From Deltaproteobacteria bacterium (GTDB lineage Bacteria; JAMCPX01), in the NCBI GenBank assembly GCA_023382265.1, contig JAMCPX010000061.1, forward strand, positions 17,807-81,806: DNA of 64,000 nt. The letters are read 5' to 3'. Shown one piece after another: positions 9,043-20,272 of this stretch. Position 1 is the stretch's first letter. Each line of letters opens with the position of its first letter. Position numbers and translations under genes: made by a program. A model generated the notes under the pieces. It was given only the letters and a program-made list of their open reading frames with translations, searched no databases and was not told the DNA's origin.

Positions 9043-10410
9043 ATGGAACTAAATGGTAAAAATGTTGCTATAATAGGCATTGGTAAGACAGGGATTGCAA
9101 CAGCAGATTTTTTATACAAAAAGGGCGCTTCTATGACATGCTTTGATCAGAAGCCATTATACGGAATTGATAATTTAAATACTTTAAAATCGTGGAATGC
9201 AAAGATAATTGATAATTGGGATGGTAAGCATGTAGGCAAATTTGATTATGTTATCGTAAGCCCGGGCGTGCCGATGTCATTGGAAGGGATAACAGAAGCG
9301 AGAACAAAGAGTATAGAGGTTATCAGCGAGATAGAGCTTGCATGTAGATTTACGGATAAGAAGATAATAGGCATAACCGGCACAAATGGTAAAAGTACAA
9401 CAGTTACGGTTGCCGGACAGATTCTAAATAATGCAGGGATAAAGACAGGGGTCGGCGGTAATATCGGGACCCCGTTTATAGAGCTTATAGATCACGATCA
9501 AGGTTACGGATTATACCTGCTTGAGCTGTCGAGCTATCAACTCGAAGGTATCATCACATTCAGACCATGGATTTCGGTACTTTTGAACATTACAGAGGAT
9601 CACCTTGATCGTTACGGGAACATGAATGAATATGCTCAGGCTAAATTTAGAATATTCATGAACCAGTCTCAGAGCGATTACGCGATAATCAATGCGGAAG
9701 ATGTTATTACCGTTAAATCAAGGCATAAGATTAGGGCAAAAACGTATAGCTTCTCTATAAATAAAAGGAACAGGAGAGGTGCTTATTATAACAATAATAA
9801 GATTATATATGTTGACGGCTCTGAAAACAAATCAGAATTTACAGTTAAGAATCCATCATTGAATGGTGTTCACAATATTCAGAACACCATGGCAGGAATA
9901 ATAATCGCAAGGCTGCTTGATGTTCAGGATGAAAGCATACAATCAACATTGGATAAATTTAAGGGATTATCACACAGGATAGAGCTTGTGTCGGAGATCA
10001 ATAAAATAAAATACTATGATGATTCTAAGGCTACGAATGTAGATTCTGTCCGCGTGGCTTTAAAGAGCTTTGCAGAACCAGTTATTCTTATAATGGGAGG
10101 AAGAGATAAGGGCGGAGACTATAGTCCGCTCTCTGAGCTGATTAAGAACAGGGTAAAACTTTTAATCGTTATGGGTGAGGCAAAGGAAAATATCCTTAAT
10201 ACGTTTAGAGGTATGGTTGATTATATTGTAGTTCAGAACATGGAAGAGGCAGTGAATAAATCTTATGAACATGCACGGGCAGGAGATGTAGTACTTCTTT
10301 CTCCTGCATGCTCAAGTTTTGATATGTTCCGGGATTACAAACAGCGTGGTGATGTATTCAAAGAAGCTGTCTTAAAATTAACGAAGGAAAATGCTCATGA
10401 AGGGATATGA
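9043..10410 (+). CDS. murD: UDP-MurNAc-L-Ala:D-Glu ligase MurD
   Basis: Cytoplasmic ligase adding D-glutamate to UDP-MurNAc-L-alanine. It has an N-terminal Rossmann-like UDP site (VAIIGIGKTGIATADFL), the ATP loop GITGTNGKSTT, LNITEDHLDRYG and the C-terminal DDSKATNVDSV plus GGRDKGGDYSPL. 455 residues fits the family. Three bases separate it from mraY and its end overlaps ftsW by 20 bp. Confidence 0.97.
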   Translation: MELNGKNVAIIGIGKTGIATADFLYKKGASMTCFDQKPLYGIDNLNTLKSWNAKIIDNWDGKHVGKFDYVIVSPGVPMSLEGITEARTKSIEVISEIELACRFTDKKIIGITGTNGKSTTVTVAGQILNNAGIKTGVGGNIGTPFIELIDHDQGYGLYLLELSSYQLEGIITFRPWISVLLNITEDHLDRYGNMNEYAQAKFRIFMNQSQSDYAIINAEDVITVKSRHKIRAKTYSFSINKRNRRGAYYNNNKIIYVDGSENKSEFTVKNPSLNGVHNIQNTMAGIIIARLLDVQDESIQSTLDKFKGLSHRIELVSEINKIKYYDDSKATNVDSVRVALKSFAEPVILIMGGRDKGGDYSPLSELIKNRVKLLIVMGEAKENILNTFRGMVDYIVVQNMEEAVNKSYEHARAGDVVLLSPACSSFDMFRDYKQRGDVFKEAVLKLTKENAHEGI

Positions 10411-11515
10411 TCGCGGAATAATCATTGCAACATTCGGTTTGTGTATATTCGGGGTCATAATGGTCTTCAGCGCAAGTTCTATATATGCACTGCAGGAATA
10501 CGGTAGTAAATATTACTTTGTAAAAAGGCAGGTCATTTATCTTATAATCGGTTTTATATCGGCTGCTGTTGCAGCCGGGATTGATATAAATATAATAAGA
10601 AAATACATCTGGTTTTTGTATGGAGCTATCATTCTGGCATTGATACTCGTATTCGTTCCGCACATAGGTGTAGTTGTAAGCGGATCGCACAGGTGGATAA
10701 AATTATGGCATTTCTCGGTACAGCCTTCGGAGTTCGCAAAGCCTATTTTAATACTGCTTATCGCACATGTACTTGATGAAAAGATTCAGAGGGCAAACAA
10801 TCCAACGCCGGTTTTACTCCCGCTTGTATATACAGGTATTATGAGTTTTTTTATACTTCTGCAGCCCGATTTCGGCAGTGTAATCATCATAGTTTCGGTT
10901 GTATTTTTTATACTGTTTCTCCTGGGAGCCGATATTATGCAGCTTGTTTTTGCCGTCGTATCTGTAATCCCGGTAGCTGTTATGCTGGTGCTTCATTCAA
11001 GCTACAGACTCAATCGTATAAAAGGGTTCCTTGATCCATGGGAACATTCGAACACATCCGGTTTTCAAATTATACAATCGGCAATTGCCTACGGATCGGG
11101 CGGGATAACTGGCGTAGGACTCGGCAACAGTTTTGAAAAGTTGTTTTATCTGCCCGAGGCGCACACGGACTTTATTTTTTCTGTTATAGCAGAAGAGCTG
11201 GGTTTTATAGGCGTTGTGATTGTTGTAGGTGTTTTTATATACCTAATTCATAAGATGTTAAGTGTGGGATTCAGAGCAGAAGGTGTGTTTACAAAGGCAA
11301 CGGTTTTTGGACTGACACTGTTTATAGCACTGCAGTCTATTATAAACATCGGAGTTACACTCGGCTTACTTCCGACAAAGGGGCTTACAATCCCATTCAT
11401 AAGCTATGGGGGCAGTTCACTTGTTGCGAATCTCATTTCAATAGGTATTATACTTAATTTAACAAAAAGGGTAAATGATGGAGAGGATGAAGTTAATTAT
11501 AGCAGGTGGGGGTAG
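10391..11515 (+). CDS. ftsW: lipid II polymerase FtsW (SEDS family)
   Basis: SEDS-family peptidoglycan glycosyltransferase that works with FtsI at the septum. About ten membrane helices are predicted. Diagnostic stretches are VFSASSIYAL, GSHRWIKLWHFSVQPSEFAKP, the GFQIIQSAIAYGSGGITGVGLGNS loop, PEAHTDFIFSVIAEELGFIG and the terminal PFISYGGSSLVANL. 374 residues. The 3' end overlaps murG, as is common in this cluster. Confidence 0.96.
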   Translation: MLMKGYDRGIIIATFGLCIFGVIMVFSASSIYALQEYGSKYYFVKRQVIYLIIGFISAAVAAGIDINIIRKYIWFLYGAIILALILVFVPHIGVVVSGSHRWIKLWHFSVQPSEFAKPILILLIAHVLDEKIQRANNPTPVLLPLVYTGIMSFFILLQPDFGSVIIIVSVVFFILFLLGADIMQLVFAVVSVIPVAVMLVLHSSYRLNRIKGFLDPWEHSNTSGFQIIQSAIAYGSGGITGVGLGNSFEKLFYLPEAHTDFIFSVIAEELGFIGVVIVVGVFIYLIHKMLSVGFRAEGVFTKATVFGLTLFIALQSIINIGVTLGLLPTKGLTIPFISYGGSSLVANLISIGIILNLTKRVNDGEDEVNYSRWG

Positions 11516-12557
11516 TGGTGGACATTTCTTTCCTGCTATGTCTGTTGTGCAAGAAATCATCAGGAGGGATGTAGGTATGGAGTATCTCTATGTTGGGACC
11601 GAGGATGGTATAGAGAGCAGAAAATGGAATTTGCCGGAGAAGAACAGAATTCTTCTAAATGTCAGAGGCTTTAAGAACAAGGGTATGGTGGATAAAATGG
11701 CTGCGATATCACTCCTTGCCGGTTCAATAAAAAAATCATACGGGATCATCAATTCATTTAAACCCCAGGCTGTGCTTGGTGTCGGGGGTTATGCATCTTT
11801 TCCTTTAGTGATTACTGCCGCTATTATGGGTATACCAACCGCGGTTCATGAGCAAAACTCTATCCCAGGCCTTGCCAATAAGATTTTAGCAAGGTTTTCA
11901 AAGTCAATATTCATATCCTTCGGTGTCTCAAAGAATTATTTTCCCCCAAATAAAGTTGTCCTTACCGGGTTGCCGGTAAGGTTTAGCAGTACGCCGTCTA
12001 AAAAGTCGAATTCTGGTATTAAAACGATACTGATCCTCGGCGGTAGCCAAGGTGCAGCACAGATAAACAAGATGATGGTATCATCGCTCCAGGGACTAAA
12101 AGATAAAAAAGATACAATTCTGTTCATACACCAAACGGGTACCGCTGATTATAAAGCGGTAAAAGATGCTTATAAAGCGTACGGCTTTAACGCACAGGTT
12201 TATGATTTTATAGATGATATGAGTTCTGCATTTTTACAGGCAGATATTGCGATCTCCAGAGCAGGGGCTTCTACATTATTTGAACTCGCATTGTTTGGTA
12301 TTCCGTGCATACTGATTCCTTATCCGCATGCTGCATCCGACCACCAGTCTATCAATGCAGCAGAGGTTGCCAATGCTGGCGGTGCAATACTGATATCAAA
12401 GGATACTGACGGTGTACCAATGGTGGTTGATGCCGTACATTTATTATTATCGGATCAGAACAGGCTTATTGCAATGTCTGAATCAATGAGAAGATGGTCC
12501 AAACCCGATGCATCAAAGGATATAGTTGATGGATTGATGAGGCTTAAGAAGGCTTAA
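11475..12557 (+). CDS. murG: UDP-GlcNAc:lipid I N-acetylglucosaminyltransferase MurG
   Basis: Peripheral membrane GT-B glycosyltransferase converting lipid I to lipid II. The N-terminal glycine loop [52 protein letters not shown] and the C-terminal [15 protein letters not shown] identify it. Starts at 11475, 11478 and 11487 are all possible. The last gives MKLIIAGGG, the most typical N-terminus, but its GGAG lies only 3 bp upstream. The start overlaps ftsW by up to 41 bp. Confidence 0.96.
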   Translation: MMERMKLIIAGGGSGGHFFPAMSVVQEIIRRDVGMEYLYVGTEDGIESRKWNLPEKNRILLNVRGFKNKGMVDKMAAISLLAGSIKKSYGIINSFKPQAVLGVGGYASFPLVITAAIMGIPTAVHEQNSIPGLANKILARFSKSIFISFGVSKNYFPPNKVVLTGLPVRFSSTPSKKSNSGIKTILILGGSQGAAQINKMMVSSLQGLKDKKDTILFIHQTGTADYKAVKDAYKAYGFNAQVYDFIDDMSSAFLQADIAISRAGASTLFELALFGIPCILIPYPHAASDHQSINAAEVANAGGAILISKDTDGVPMVVDAVHLLLSDQNRLIAMSESMRRWSKPDASKDIVDGLMRLKKA

Positions 12558-12558
12558 T

Positions 12559-13935
12559 ATGCATAAAAGAATAAAACATATTCATTTTGTTGGTATAGGC
12601 GGTTCCGGCATGAACGGCATTGCCGAGTTGCTCCTGAATATTGGTTACATGGTAAGCGGATCAGATCTTAAGGCATCGAAGATAACAGAAAGGCTCGGGT
12701 CACTTGGCGCAAAGATTATGATTGGTCATAAAGCTGATAATGTTAATGACGCACATGTTATTGTTTACTCATCAGCAGTAAAACCCGATAATCCGGAACT
12801 CATGTACGCAAGGAGTCATGGAATTCCCGTTATACCGAGGGCCGAAATGCTTAGTGAATTAATGAGGGTCAAATATGCAATCGCCATTGCGGGCAGCCAC
12901 GGTAAAACAACGACAACATCACTTATATCGGTCATGCTTACAATCGCAGGGCTTGATCCTACGAGTGTTGTTGGCGGAAAGGTGAACATATTCGGCTCAA
13001 ACGCAAAACTCGGACAGAGCGAGTATCTTGTTGCAGAGGCGGATGAAAGCGACGGCAGTTTTCTCAGACTGAGTCCCACGATAGCTGTTGTTACGAACAT
13101 TGACCCCGAGCATCTTGATTACTATAAGACTTTTGAGAGTGAGAAGTCCGCTTTTGTTGAATTTTTAAATAAGGTTCCGTTCTACGGGCTTTCCGTACTA
13201 TGCCTGGATGAAGAAAATGTTGCATCAATAATCCCGCAGATTCATACGCGCAGGATTACTTACGGGCTTTCGGCGCAGGCTGACGTTATCGGAAGGGATG
13301 TTTCTATTCTTGCAGGTTACTCAACCTTTTTTGCCTCTGTAAGAGGTGTTGATTATGGTGGTTTTAGATTAAACATACCAGGCAAGCATAATGTTTACAA
13401 TGCGCTTGCTGCAATTGCGGTTGGTGCAGAACTGGAGATCGAACCGGAAAAGATAAGGGAAGGCATTGCAAAGTTCAATGGCGTAGAACGAAGGTTCCAG
13501 ATAAAAGGAGAAGTAAACGGTATTGTCGTGGTTGACGATTACGGGCATCATCCCAAAGAGATAAAAGCTACCCTGACTGCTGCAAAAAATGGTTGGAATA
13601 AAAGGCTTGTAGTCGTATTTCAACCGCACAGGTACACAAGAACAATGTTTTTGTTTGATGATTTCCTTACTGCATTTTATCAGGCTGACGTACTTATCAT
13701 AACCGATATTTACCCGGCAGGAGAAGAACCGATTGAAGGTGTAAATTCTTATAAGCTTGTAAGTAAATTAAATGACATGGGCTATAAAGACGTAAGATAT
13801 ATACAGGGGAAGGATAAAATTGCAGAAGAACTTGAACGCACTGTTAAACCTGGAGATATGGTTATTACACTCGGTGCCGGTGATATATGGACGGTCGGGG
13901 ATGCACTCATAAAGAGGCTGCAAACAAATGATTGA
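12559..13935 (+). CDS. murC: UDP-MurNAc:L-alanine ligase MurC
   Basis: First Mur ligase, joining L-alanine to UDP-MurNAc. It shows [17 protein letters not shown] at the UDP-binding N-terminus, the ATP loop [31 protein letters not shown], and [14 protein letters not shown] followed by FQPHRYTRT in the C-terminal domain. 458 residues is normal. It begins one base after murG and overlaps murB by 8 bp. Confidence 0.97.
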   Translation: MHKRIKHIHFVGIGGSGMNGIAELLLNIGYMVSGSDLKASKITERLGSLGAKIMIGHKADNVNDAHVIVYSSAVKPDNPELMYARSHGIPVIPRAEMLSELMRVKYAIAIAGSHGKTTTTSLISVMLTIAGLDPTSVVGGKVNIFGSNAKLGQSEYLVAEADESDGSFLRLSPTIAVVTNIDPEHLDYYKTFESEKSAFVEFLNKVPFYGLSVLCLDEENVASIIPQIHTRRITYGLSAQADVIGRDVSILAGYSTFFASVRGVDYGGFRLNIPGKHNVYNALAAIAVGAELEIEPEKIREGIAKFNGVERRFQIKGEVNGIVVVDDYGHHPKEIKATLTAAKNGWNKRLVVVFQPHRYTRTMFLFDDFLTAFYQADVLIITDIYPAGEEPIEGVNSYKLVSKLNDMGYKDVRYIQGKDKIAEELERTVKPGDMVITLGAGDIWTVGDALIKRLQTND

Positions 13936-14848
13936 TTTTAATGTTTTAGAGAAAATGGTGAGAGGCAGTGTTAATCTTAATGTTATGATGAAGGATTACA
14001 CGAGTATGTGTGTTGGCGGCCCGTGTGTGTGTTTGTTTACTCCCGAGGATAAGGATGATCTCCTCAAGTTTATTGACTGGGCAAGGTCAAACAGCCAGAG
14101 GTATTTGGTTATTGGTGCAGGAACAAACATCCTTGTAAAGGATGGCGGGATAAAGCTACCGCTTATAAGGATAAAAGACACTCTTGATTCAATCGAGGTA
14201 GAGAATCAGGATGACGTATCTGTAACATTAAAAGTTGGTGCAGGCAAACCGCTTGCAGGGATTGTTAAGTATTGTGCGGATAATGGATTTACAGGAATTG
14301 AGCCGCTTGCCGGTATTCCCGGTACACTTGGCGGTGCAATATATATGAATGCAGGGACCGGGAAGGAAACCATATCGGACGTTATCGAAGCCGTTACATT
14401 CATAGAGAGAACCGGTAAGATAAAGACGTTTGAAAAGGACGATATGGGGTTTGGCTATAGGAAATGCAGTGCATTATCCACAAGCACTATTGTTACCTCG
14501 GCAGTGATAAAACTCGGCAGATCGTCTACCGTAAAGGTTCAAAAAAGGGTAGAAGAAATTGTAAAAAACAAGGCACAGATCCAGCCGCTCAATTATCCAA
14601 GTGCAGGCTCGATTTTTAAAAATTTAAAAAAGAAAAAGGCATGGGAGATGCTTGATGAAGCAGGTATGAGAGGTGTGAGGGTAAGAAATGCAAAGTATTC
14701 GGAGCTTCACACAAATTTTATAATTAATACCGGCGGTGCTACTGCTACCGATGTACTGGCACTAATAGATGCGGGTATGGAAAAAGTAAAAGAAAAAACA
14801 GGATTAAAATTAGAGTTGGAAGTAATCATAGTTGGTGAGGATCAATGA
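13928..14848 (+). CDS. murB: UDP-N-acetylenolpyruvoylglucosamine reductase MurB
   Basis: FAD/NADPH enzyme reducing UDP-GlcNAc-enolpyruvate to UDP-MurNAc. The FAD-binding PP loop is near [37 protein letters not shown] is the family signature. The catalytic serine lies in [10 protein letters not shown], in the GSxFKNP-type motif. The C-terminal [22 protein letters not shown] is typical. 306 residues fits the compact type II MurB. It overlaps ddl by 4 bp. Confidence 0.96.
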   Translation: MIDFNVLEKMVRGSVNLNVMMKDYTSMCVGGPCVCLFTPEDKDDLLKFIDWARSNSQRYLVIGAGTNILVKDGGIKLPLIRIKDTLDSIEVENQDDVSVTLKVGAGKPLAGIVKYCADNGFTGIEPLAGIPGTLGGAIYMNAGTGKETISDVIEAVTFIERTGKIKTFEKDDMGFGYRKCSALSTSTIVTSAVIKLGRSSTVKVQKRVEEIVKNKAQIQPLNYPSAGSIFKNLKKKKAWEMLDEAGMRGVRVRNAKYSELHTNFIINTGGATATDVLALIDAGMEKVKEKTGLKLELEVIIVGEDQ

Positions 14849-15786
14849 ATGGTATAAATAAAAGAACTAAAATAGGTGTATTACTCGGAGGTTTATCCTC
14901 TGAAAGGGATGTATCAATTCAATCAGGCGAAAATGTATTAAAAGCACTCAGCTTGCTCGGATATGATGTCTTAAGAATTGATGTCAATAAGGCTTTACCC
15001 GCAGTGTTAAGAGAACACGATGTGCAGGTCGTTTTTAATGCGCTTCATGGGAGGTATGGGGAGGATGGTGCTGTTCAGGGCTTACTCGAGATAATGGGTA
15101 TCCCATATACAGGCTCTGGTGTTACAGCGAGCGCAATAGCAATGGATAAATTACTCACAAAGCATATCCTCACAAGCGCCGGCATTCTTACGCCGCCGTA
15201 CATAGTTATAGATAAGGCGGATATTCCTTATGAGAGTGTATTGGAAGAATGCGGGATAAATTTACCGTACGTCGTTAAGCCGTCTAAAGAAGGTTCAAGC
15301 GTAGGGATGAGCGTAGTATCAAGTTCATCACAGCTTAAGGAGGCATTAGATATTGCACTAAAGTATAGTGATCGTGTTTTGATAGAGCGTTTTATAGAAG
15401 GCAGGGATATAACGGTTGCCATTTATCGGAACAAGGTGCTCGGTTCTATGGAGATCGAAACACCGGCCGGTTTTCTCGATTACGATTCCAAGTATACGCC
15501 AGGGAAAGAGACGTTTTTTATCCCGCCAAGAATACCGGCAGAGGTCATTAAAGCAGCAGAAGAGGATGCATTAAAAGCCCATAATTTAATTGGGTGTGAT
15601 TTTTATTCCCGTATTGATTTCAGGGCAGCGCCTGGCGGCAGGGTCTATATGTTGGAAATAAATACGTTGCCGGGTCTTACCCATTTAAGCCATGTCCCTA
15701 AAATAGCAGAATCGATTGGTATGAAATATGATGAGCTCGTTGAGGGTGTAGTGAAATCGGCAAGGCTAAAAGGGGGTAACGGGTGA
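14845..15786 (+). CDS. ddl: D-alanine--D-alanine ligase
   Basis: ATP-grasp ligase making the D-Ala-D-Ala dipeptide used by MurF. N-terminal GVLLGGLSSERDVSIQSG, ALHGRYGEDGAVQGLLE, the ATP-grasp core KPSKEGSSVGMSVV and C-terminal EINTLPGLTHLSHVPK are present. 313 residues matches the DdlB type. The start overlaps murB in an ATGA arrangement and the end overlaps ftsQ by 4 bp. Confidence 0.97.
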   Translation: MNGINKRTKIGVLLGGLSSERDVSIQSGENVLKALSLLGYDVLRIDVNKALPAVLREHDVQVVFNALHGRYGEDGAVQGLLEIMGIPYTGSGVTASAIAMDKLLTKHILTSAGILTPPYIVIDKADIPYESVLEECGINLPYVVKPSKEGSSVGMSVVSSSSQLKEALDIALKYSDRVLIERFIEGRDITVAIYRNKVLGSMEIETPAGFLDYDSKYTPGKETFFIPPRIPAEVIKAAEEDALKAHNLIGCDFYSRIDFRAAPGGRVYMLEINTLPGLTHLSHVPKIAESIGMKYDELVEGVVKSARLKGGNG

Positions 15787-16661
15787 ATAGATTTATGCCT
15801 TATGATTTTAACTCAAGGTTGCGTAAAGCATCAAACAGGAGATTTAAAAATTACGGGAAGGTTCGTGTATACATGAAATATCTGCTTTATGTTTCTTTGA
15901 TTGCCGGGTTAATAACCGGCGGATATATGCTGTTTATACAGGCGGAAAGTTTATTAATGGTATCTCCATTGTTTGCATTGAAACAACTTGAAATAAAGGG
16001 TTATGAAAAGGTTCAGCCATCAGAGATAGCAAGTGCCTCGGGACTTAAATTCGGAGAAAACATATTCTCTATTTCATTAAACAATGTTAGAAAGAATATT
16101 ATGACAATACCATGGATAAAAAGTATCTCTATTAGGAAATCGCCGCCGCACAAGATTGAAATAGCGGTCTCAGAAAGAAATGCATACTGTCTGGTGCTTA
16201 TGGATCACCTCTACTATGTTGATAGTGAAGGGGTAATATTTAAAATGGTATCGGATAATAATGCAACAAATTATCCCGTTATTACGGGGATGACCGGGGA
16301 CGGCAGACGATTTATAGGTGAAGCATTGCGGCCGGTTGTTAACGCAGTATCCGTTCTTCAGGCAATCGACAAATATTCTCTTATAACGGCTAAAGACATT
16401 TCAGAGATTCATATAAACAGTAACGGCTACTCTATTATTACCATGGATGGTTTATTGATCAGGTTTGGAGATGATTCAATAGGAACTGAAATAGAAAATC
16501 TTAACAGCATAATTACATACTTTGGCGGTGAAATGCAGATGTTTTCTTCAATAGATCTCAGGTTTTCCGATGAGGGAATTTTAAAATACAAACAGCTCTT
16601 TGCAAGCACAGATGCCGTTAATCAAATAAAGGAGGTGAACAACTTTGCAGAAAAAGAATAA
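15783..16661 (+). CDS. ftsQ: cell division protein FtsQ
   Basis: Bitopic division protein of the FtsQLB complex. A basic cytoplasmic N-terminus is followed by a membrane segment (about residues 31-52) and a POTRA domain that begins FALKQLEIKGYEKVQPSEI. The FtsQ/DivIB beta domain follows (YYVDSEGVIFK, YPVITGM). 292 residues. The GTG start overlaps the ddl stop, and the ftsA start lies within its last codons. Confidence 0.92.
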   Translation: MNRFMPYDFNSRLRKASNRRFKNYGKVRVYMKYLLYVSLIAGLITGGYMLFIQAESLLMVSPLFALKQLEIKGYEKVQPSEIASASGLKFGENIFSISLNNVRKNIMTIPWIKSISIRKSPPHKIEIAVSERNAYCLVLMDHLYYVDSEGVIFKMVSDNNATNYPVITGMTGDGRRFIGEALRPVVNAVSVLQAIDKYSLITAKDISEIHINSNGYSIITMDGLLIRFGDDSIGTEIENLNSIITYFGGEMQMFSSIDLRFSDEGILKYKQLFASTDAVNQIKEVNNFAEKE

Positions 16662-17889
16662 CATAATTGTAGGGCTTGATATAGGTACAACAAAGATATG
16701 TGCCATAGTAGGTGAAATTAACGAAGGGAATATTGACATCATTGGTATAGGCAAGGTTTCCCCATCAAAAGGACTTAGCAAAGGGAATATTATCAATATT
16801 GAATCAACCGTTAAAGCCATAAAGCAGGCTGTAGAAGAGGCAGAACTGATGGCAGATTTCGAGATAACCAATGTTTATACCGGCATAGCAGGTGATCACA
16901 TAAAAAGTTTTAACAGTAACGGTGTTATAGCTATAAAAGACAGAGAGGTCAAAATAGCGGATATAAAAAGGGTTATTGATGCGGCAAAGGCTATGCCGAT
17001 ACCGGCAGATAAAGAGGTGATTCACGTTATCCCGCATGAGTTTATTATTGATGATCAGGGAGGTATAAAAGATCCACTGGGAATGTCCGGCATAAGGCTT
17101 GAGGTAAAAGTGCACATTGTTACAGCGAATGTATCTTCTGCAATGAATATAGTAAAATCGTGCAACAAGTCAGGACTGACGGTATCCGATGTGGTGCTCC
17201 AATCTATCGCATCGGGCGAGGCTGTTCTTTCTCCGGAAGAAAAGGAGCTTGGAGTAGCTCTTGTGGATATAGGAGGCGGTACAACGGATATAGCCATATT
17301 TTACGATGGTAGCATAAGATACACGAGCGTTATAGCACTGGGCGGCGAGCATCTAACAAAGGATGTATCTGTGGGTCTGAGAACTCCGGTGTATGAAGCA
17401 GAAAAAATAAAAATAAAGTACGGCACAGCCTTGAAAGCGAATGTGGATAAGTCGGAGATCGTAGAGGTTAAAGGTATAGCTAATAGGAAACCGAGAACCA
17501 TATCCAGACAAACACTTGCAGAGATAATTGAACTGAGGACGGAGGAGATCCTTACACTTGTTGATAAAGAGATCAATAAGTCGGGTTTCAAAGAATTGAT
17601 CTCGTCCGGTATTGTTCTTACAGGAGGTAGTGCACTTCTCGACGGTATTGTGGATATCGCTGAACAGATATTTAACCTTCCTGTCAGAGTAGGATTTCCT
17701 GCATGGGTCGGTGGATTGTCCGATGTTGTTAAAGATCCATCTTTAGCAACCGCTGTAGGACTTGTAATCTATGGAAGCAAGAATGATGCAAATACATATT
17801 ACGGTGGAAGGGATGACGATTTAATGAAAAGGATAAGATCGTTTTTTACAAATATTGCAATAAAATTGTTTATAAAAAAAGGAGGATAA
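16645..17889 (+). CDS. ftsA: cell division protein FtsA
   Basis: Actin-like ATPase that tethers FtsZ to the membrane. The TTG start at 16645 is chosen because GGAGGTGA (16631-16638) sits 6 bp upstream and the N-terminus is the expected phosphate-1 loop ([16 protein letters not shown]). [13 protein letters not shown] is phosphate-2 and [14 protein letters not shown] the adenosine motif. The last residues ([23 protein letters not shown]) look like the amphipathic membrane-targeting helix. 414 residues. Confidence 0.96.
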   Translation: MQKKNNIIVGLDIGTTKICAIVGEINEGNIDIIGIGKVSPSKGLSKGNIINIESTVKAIKQAVEEAELMADFEITNVYTGIAGDHIKSFNSNGVIAIKDREVKIADIKRVIDAAKAMPIPADKEVIHVIPHEFIIDDQGGIKDPLGMSGIRLEVKVHIVTANVSSAMNIVKSCNKSGLTVSDVVLQSIASGEAVLSPEEKELGVALVDIGGGTTDIAIFYDGSIRYTSVIALGGEHLTKDVSVGLRTPVYEAEKIKIKYGTALKANVDKSEIVEVKGIANRKPRTISRQTLAEIIELRTEEILTLVDKEINKSGFKELISSGIVLTGGSALLDGIVDIAEQIFNLPVRVGFPAWVGGLSDVVKDPSLATAVGLVIYGSKNDANTYYGGRDDDLMKRIRSFFTNIAIKLFIKKGG

Positions 17890-17890
17890 A

Positions 17891-19042
17891 ATGTTTGAAT
17901 TAAGTAACGAGTATCATCATGCTGCAAAGATCAAGGTTGCAGGCGTTGGCGGAGGCGGTGGTAATGCTATAAACACGATGATCAAGCATGGTATGAGCGG
18001 AGTTGATTTTATAGCTTTAAATACGGACATGCAGGTACTGACAAGGAACAGGGCTTCTCATAAGATACAAATCGGTACAAAATTAACAAAAGGACTTGGT
18101 GCAGGAGCCAATCCGCAGATCGGGAAGGAAGCTGCGCTTGAGGATGAAGCGAAAATAAAAGAAACTCTTTCGGGTGCCGATATGATCTTCATAACAGCGG
18201 GTATGGGCGGCGGCACCGGAACAGGAGGAAGCTCCGTTGTTGCGGAGATTGCAAAATCTCTTGGTGCCCTTGTAGTTGCGGTTGTAACCAGGCCATTCTC
18301 TTTTGAAGGTAAAAAAAGGATCGCACAGGCAGAAAAAGGTATTGAGGAATTGAGTGATTATGTTGATACGCTCATAGTTATCCCGAATGACAGATTATTC
18401 AATATCTCTGATAATAAGACAACAGCGATTGAAGCTTATGCAAAGGTTGATGAGGTACTTTTACACGCCGTTCGTGGGATATCGGATATTATCACAATAC
18501 CGGGGCTTATAAACGTTGATTTCGCAGATGTAAAGACAGTTATGAGTGAGATGGGTATGGCGATGATGGGTTCCGGTGAGGGAACAGGGGATAAACGTGC
18601 AAAAGAGGCTGCTCAAAGGGCCATATCAAATCCTTTACTTGAAGACATATCGATCAGCGGTGCCAGAGGGGTACTTATTAATATAACAGGCGATGCATCA
18701 CTTGCCCTTAACGAAGTAAAAGATGTTTGTGATCATATCAAAGAGCAGGTTGACGAGAATGCCAATATAATATACGGTACTGTTATAAATGAAGATATAG
18801 GAGATAAAGTTTGTGTAACCGTAATAGCAACCGGTTTTGGGGATAGGAAAAAGAAGGATCTTTATCCTAACAAGTTTTCTATTATAACGGGTGATAAGAA
18901 CAGGGATATCCCAACGTTTAAAAGGACGGATAAAAAAATAGGCGAAATTGATTCTGTAAAATCGGTTAAAAAAGTCATGCTCACAGAGTATGATAACGAT
19001 GAACTTGATATCCCAACATTTTTGAGAAAAAAAGCAGATTAA
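17891..19042 (+). CDS. ftsZ: cell division GTPase FtsZ
   Basis: Tubulin-like GTPase forming the Z ring. The tubulin signature GGGTGTG is at residues 106-112. N-terminal [15 protein letters not shown] and the T7 loop [11 protein letters not shown] are intact. After a linker of roughly 40 residues, the tail [14 protein letters not shown] matches the conserved FtsZ C-terminal peptide that binds FtsA. 383 residues. A strong AAAGGAGG site precedes the ATG one base after ftsA. Confidence 0.98.
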   Translation: MFELSNEYHHAAKIKVAGVGGGGGNAINTMIKHGMSGVDFIALNTDMQVLTRNRASHKIQIGTKLTKGLGAGANPQIGKEAALEDEAKIKETLSGADMIFITAGMGGGTGTGGSSVVAEIAKSLGALVVAVVTRPFSFEGKKRIAQAEKGIEELSDYVDTLIVIPNDRLFNISDNKTTAIEAYAKVDEVLLHAVRGISDIITIPGLINVDFADVKTVMSEMGMAMMGSGEGTGDKRAKEAAQRAISNPLLEDISISGARGVLINITGDASLALNEVKDVCDHIKEQVDENANIIYGTVINEDIGDKVCVTVIATGFGDRKKKDLYPNKFSIITGDKNRDIPTFKRTDKKIGEIDSVKSVKKVMLTEYDNDELDIPTFLRKKAD

Positions 19043-19046
19043 AATA

Positions 19047-20078
19047 ATGAAATACAGCGAAGCTGGTGTTAATGTTGATAAAGGTAATGCCTTTGTGGAC
19101 AGGCTGAAGTCACTTACGAGTACAACCATGAGAAAGGGAATAATAGGCGGTATCGGCGGTTTTGCAGGACTTTTCGAATACGATAAAAAGAGATATAAAC
19201 GTCCTGTCTTTGTTACATCAACGGATGGAGTCGGTACAAAGCTTAAAATCGCTTTTATGATGGATGTTCATGATACGGTAGGCATAGACCTTGTTGCAAT
19301 GAATGTGAACGATGTTATTGTGAACGGTGCAGAGCCGCTGGTTTTTCTTGATTACATTTCAACATCCAGGCTTAAACTGAATGTGGCAGAGAATATAATA
19401 AAAGGTATTGTTAAAGGATGTAAACAGGCAAACTGTACTCTAATCGGTGGTGAAACGGCAGAGATGCCGGGATTCTATGCAAAGGACGAGTATGATCTTG
19501 CCGGATTTGTTGTTGGTGTCGTTGATAGAAACAGGCTGATCACCGGCGGCACTGTAAAAGCTGGTGATGTTCTTATCGGTGTGGGCTCAAACGGATTACA
19601 CAGCAACGGATATTCTTTAGCAAGATATGTGCTTCTTGAGAAGAAAAAGATAAAGTTTAATGCGTATATTGATGAACTTGGCAGTACACTTGGAGAAGAA
19701 CTGTTAAAGCCTACCAAGATCTATGTTAAAACGGTTTTATCCTTAGCGGATAACAATCTTATCAAAGCAGCTTCTCATATAACAGGCGGAGGGATAATAG
19801 ATAATCTGCCGAGGGTGTTTCCGGATAATCTTATGGCTGTTATCAGAACGGATTCATGGCAAATACCTCCGATATTCGATATGATAAAATATCTCGGGAA
19901 TATCAGTGATGTTGAAATGCTAAGGACATTTAATAATGGTATCGGCATGATACTGATCGTAGCTGAGAAAAATATTGATAAAGTTGTAAATTTGTTGAAA
20001 AGAAAACACGAAAATGCTTACCTTATAGGTGTTATGAAACCACTTCTAAATGGCAAAGACAGAGTGATGTTTGTTTAG
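19047..20078 (+). CDS. purM: phosphoribosylformylglycinamidine cyclo-ligase PurM
   Basis: ATP-dependent cyclisation of FGAM to aminoimidazole ribotide in purine synthesis. It opens with YSEAGVNVDKGN and carries STDGVGTKLKIA, the DLVAMNVNDVIVNGAEPLVFLDY stretch, LIGGETAEMPGFY and HITGGGIIDNLPRVFP. 343 residues is standard. It lies four bases after ftsZ with no terminator between, so it is probably co-transcribed with the dcw operon. Confidence 0.97.
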   Translation: MKYSEAGVNVDKGNAFVDRLKSLTSTTMRKGIIGGIGGFAGLFEYDKKRYKRPVFVTSTDGVGTKLKIAFMMDVHDTVGIDLVAMNVNDVIVNGAEPLVFLDYISTSRLKLNVAENIIKGIVKGCKQANCTLIGGETAEMPGFYAKDEYDLAGFVVGVVDRNRLITGGTVKAGDVLIGVGSNGLHSNGYSLARYVLLEKKKIKFNAYIDELGSTLGEELLKPTKIYVKTVLSLADNNLIKAASHITGGGIIDNLPRVFPDNLMAVIRTDSWQIPPIFDMIKYLGNISDVEMLRTFNNGIGMILIVAEKNIDKVVNLLKRKHENAYLIGVMKPLLNGKDRVMFV

Positions 20079-20099
20079 ACCATAATGCAGACTTTTTGC

Positions 20100-20207
20100 T
20101 TGACAGACATCCATGCGTTTATTTAGTGTCTCTTTCGGGGATCGTTGAACCCCCAGCCTTATAGGCGATGGAAGCTGAGTTGTAAACATAAAGGATTATT
20201 TTGGCTG
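20100..20207 (+). promoter_or_regulatory. promoter and possibly structured leader before the DUF3467 gene
   Basis: TTGACA (20100-20105) is 16 bp from TTTAGT (20122-20127). Downstream, GGGG (20137-20140) can pair with CCCC (20151-20154), and GCC/GGC (20156-20158 with 20164-20166) forms a second hairpin. CAGC(C) at 20154 can pair either with GCTG (20174) or with GGCTG (20203-20207). These mutually exclusive pairings look like a switching leader, but no known riboswitch consensus was recognised and there is no poly-T run. Confidence 0.35.
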
Positions 20208-20272
20208 TATATATACTTGCATTTTTATAATTTTACTGTTTAAAAAGGATGTAAGAATAAAAGGAGGTATAT

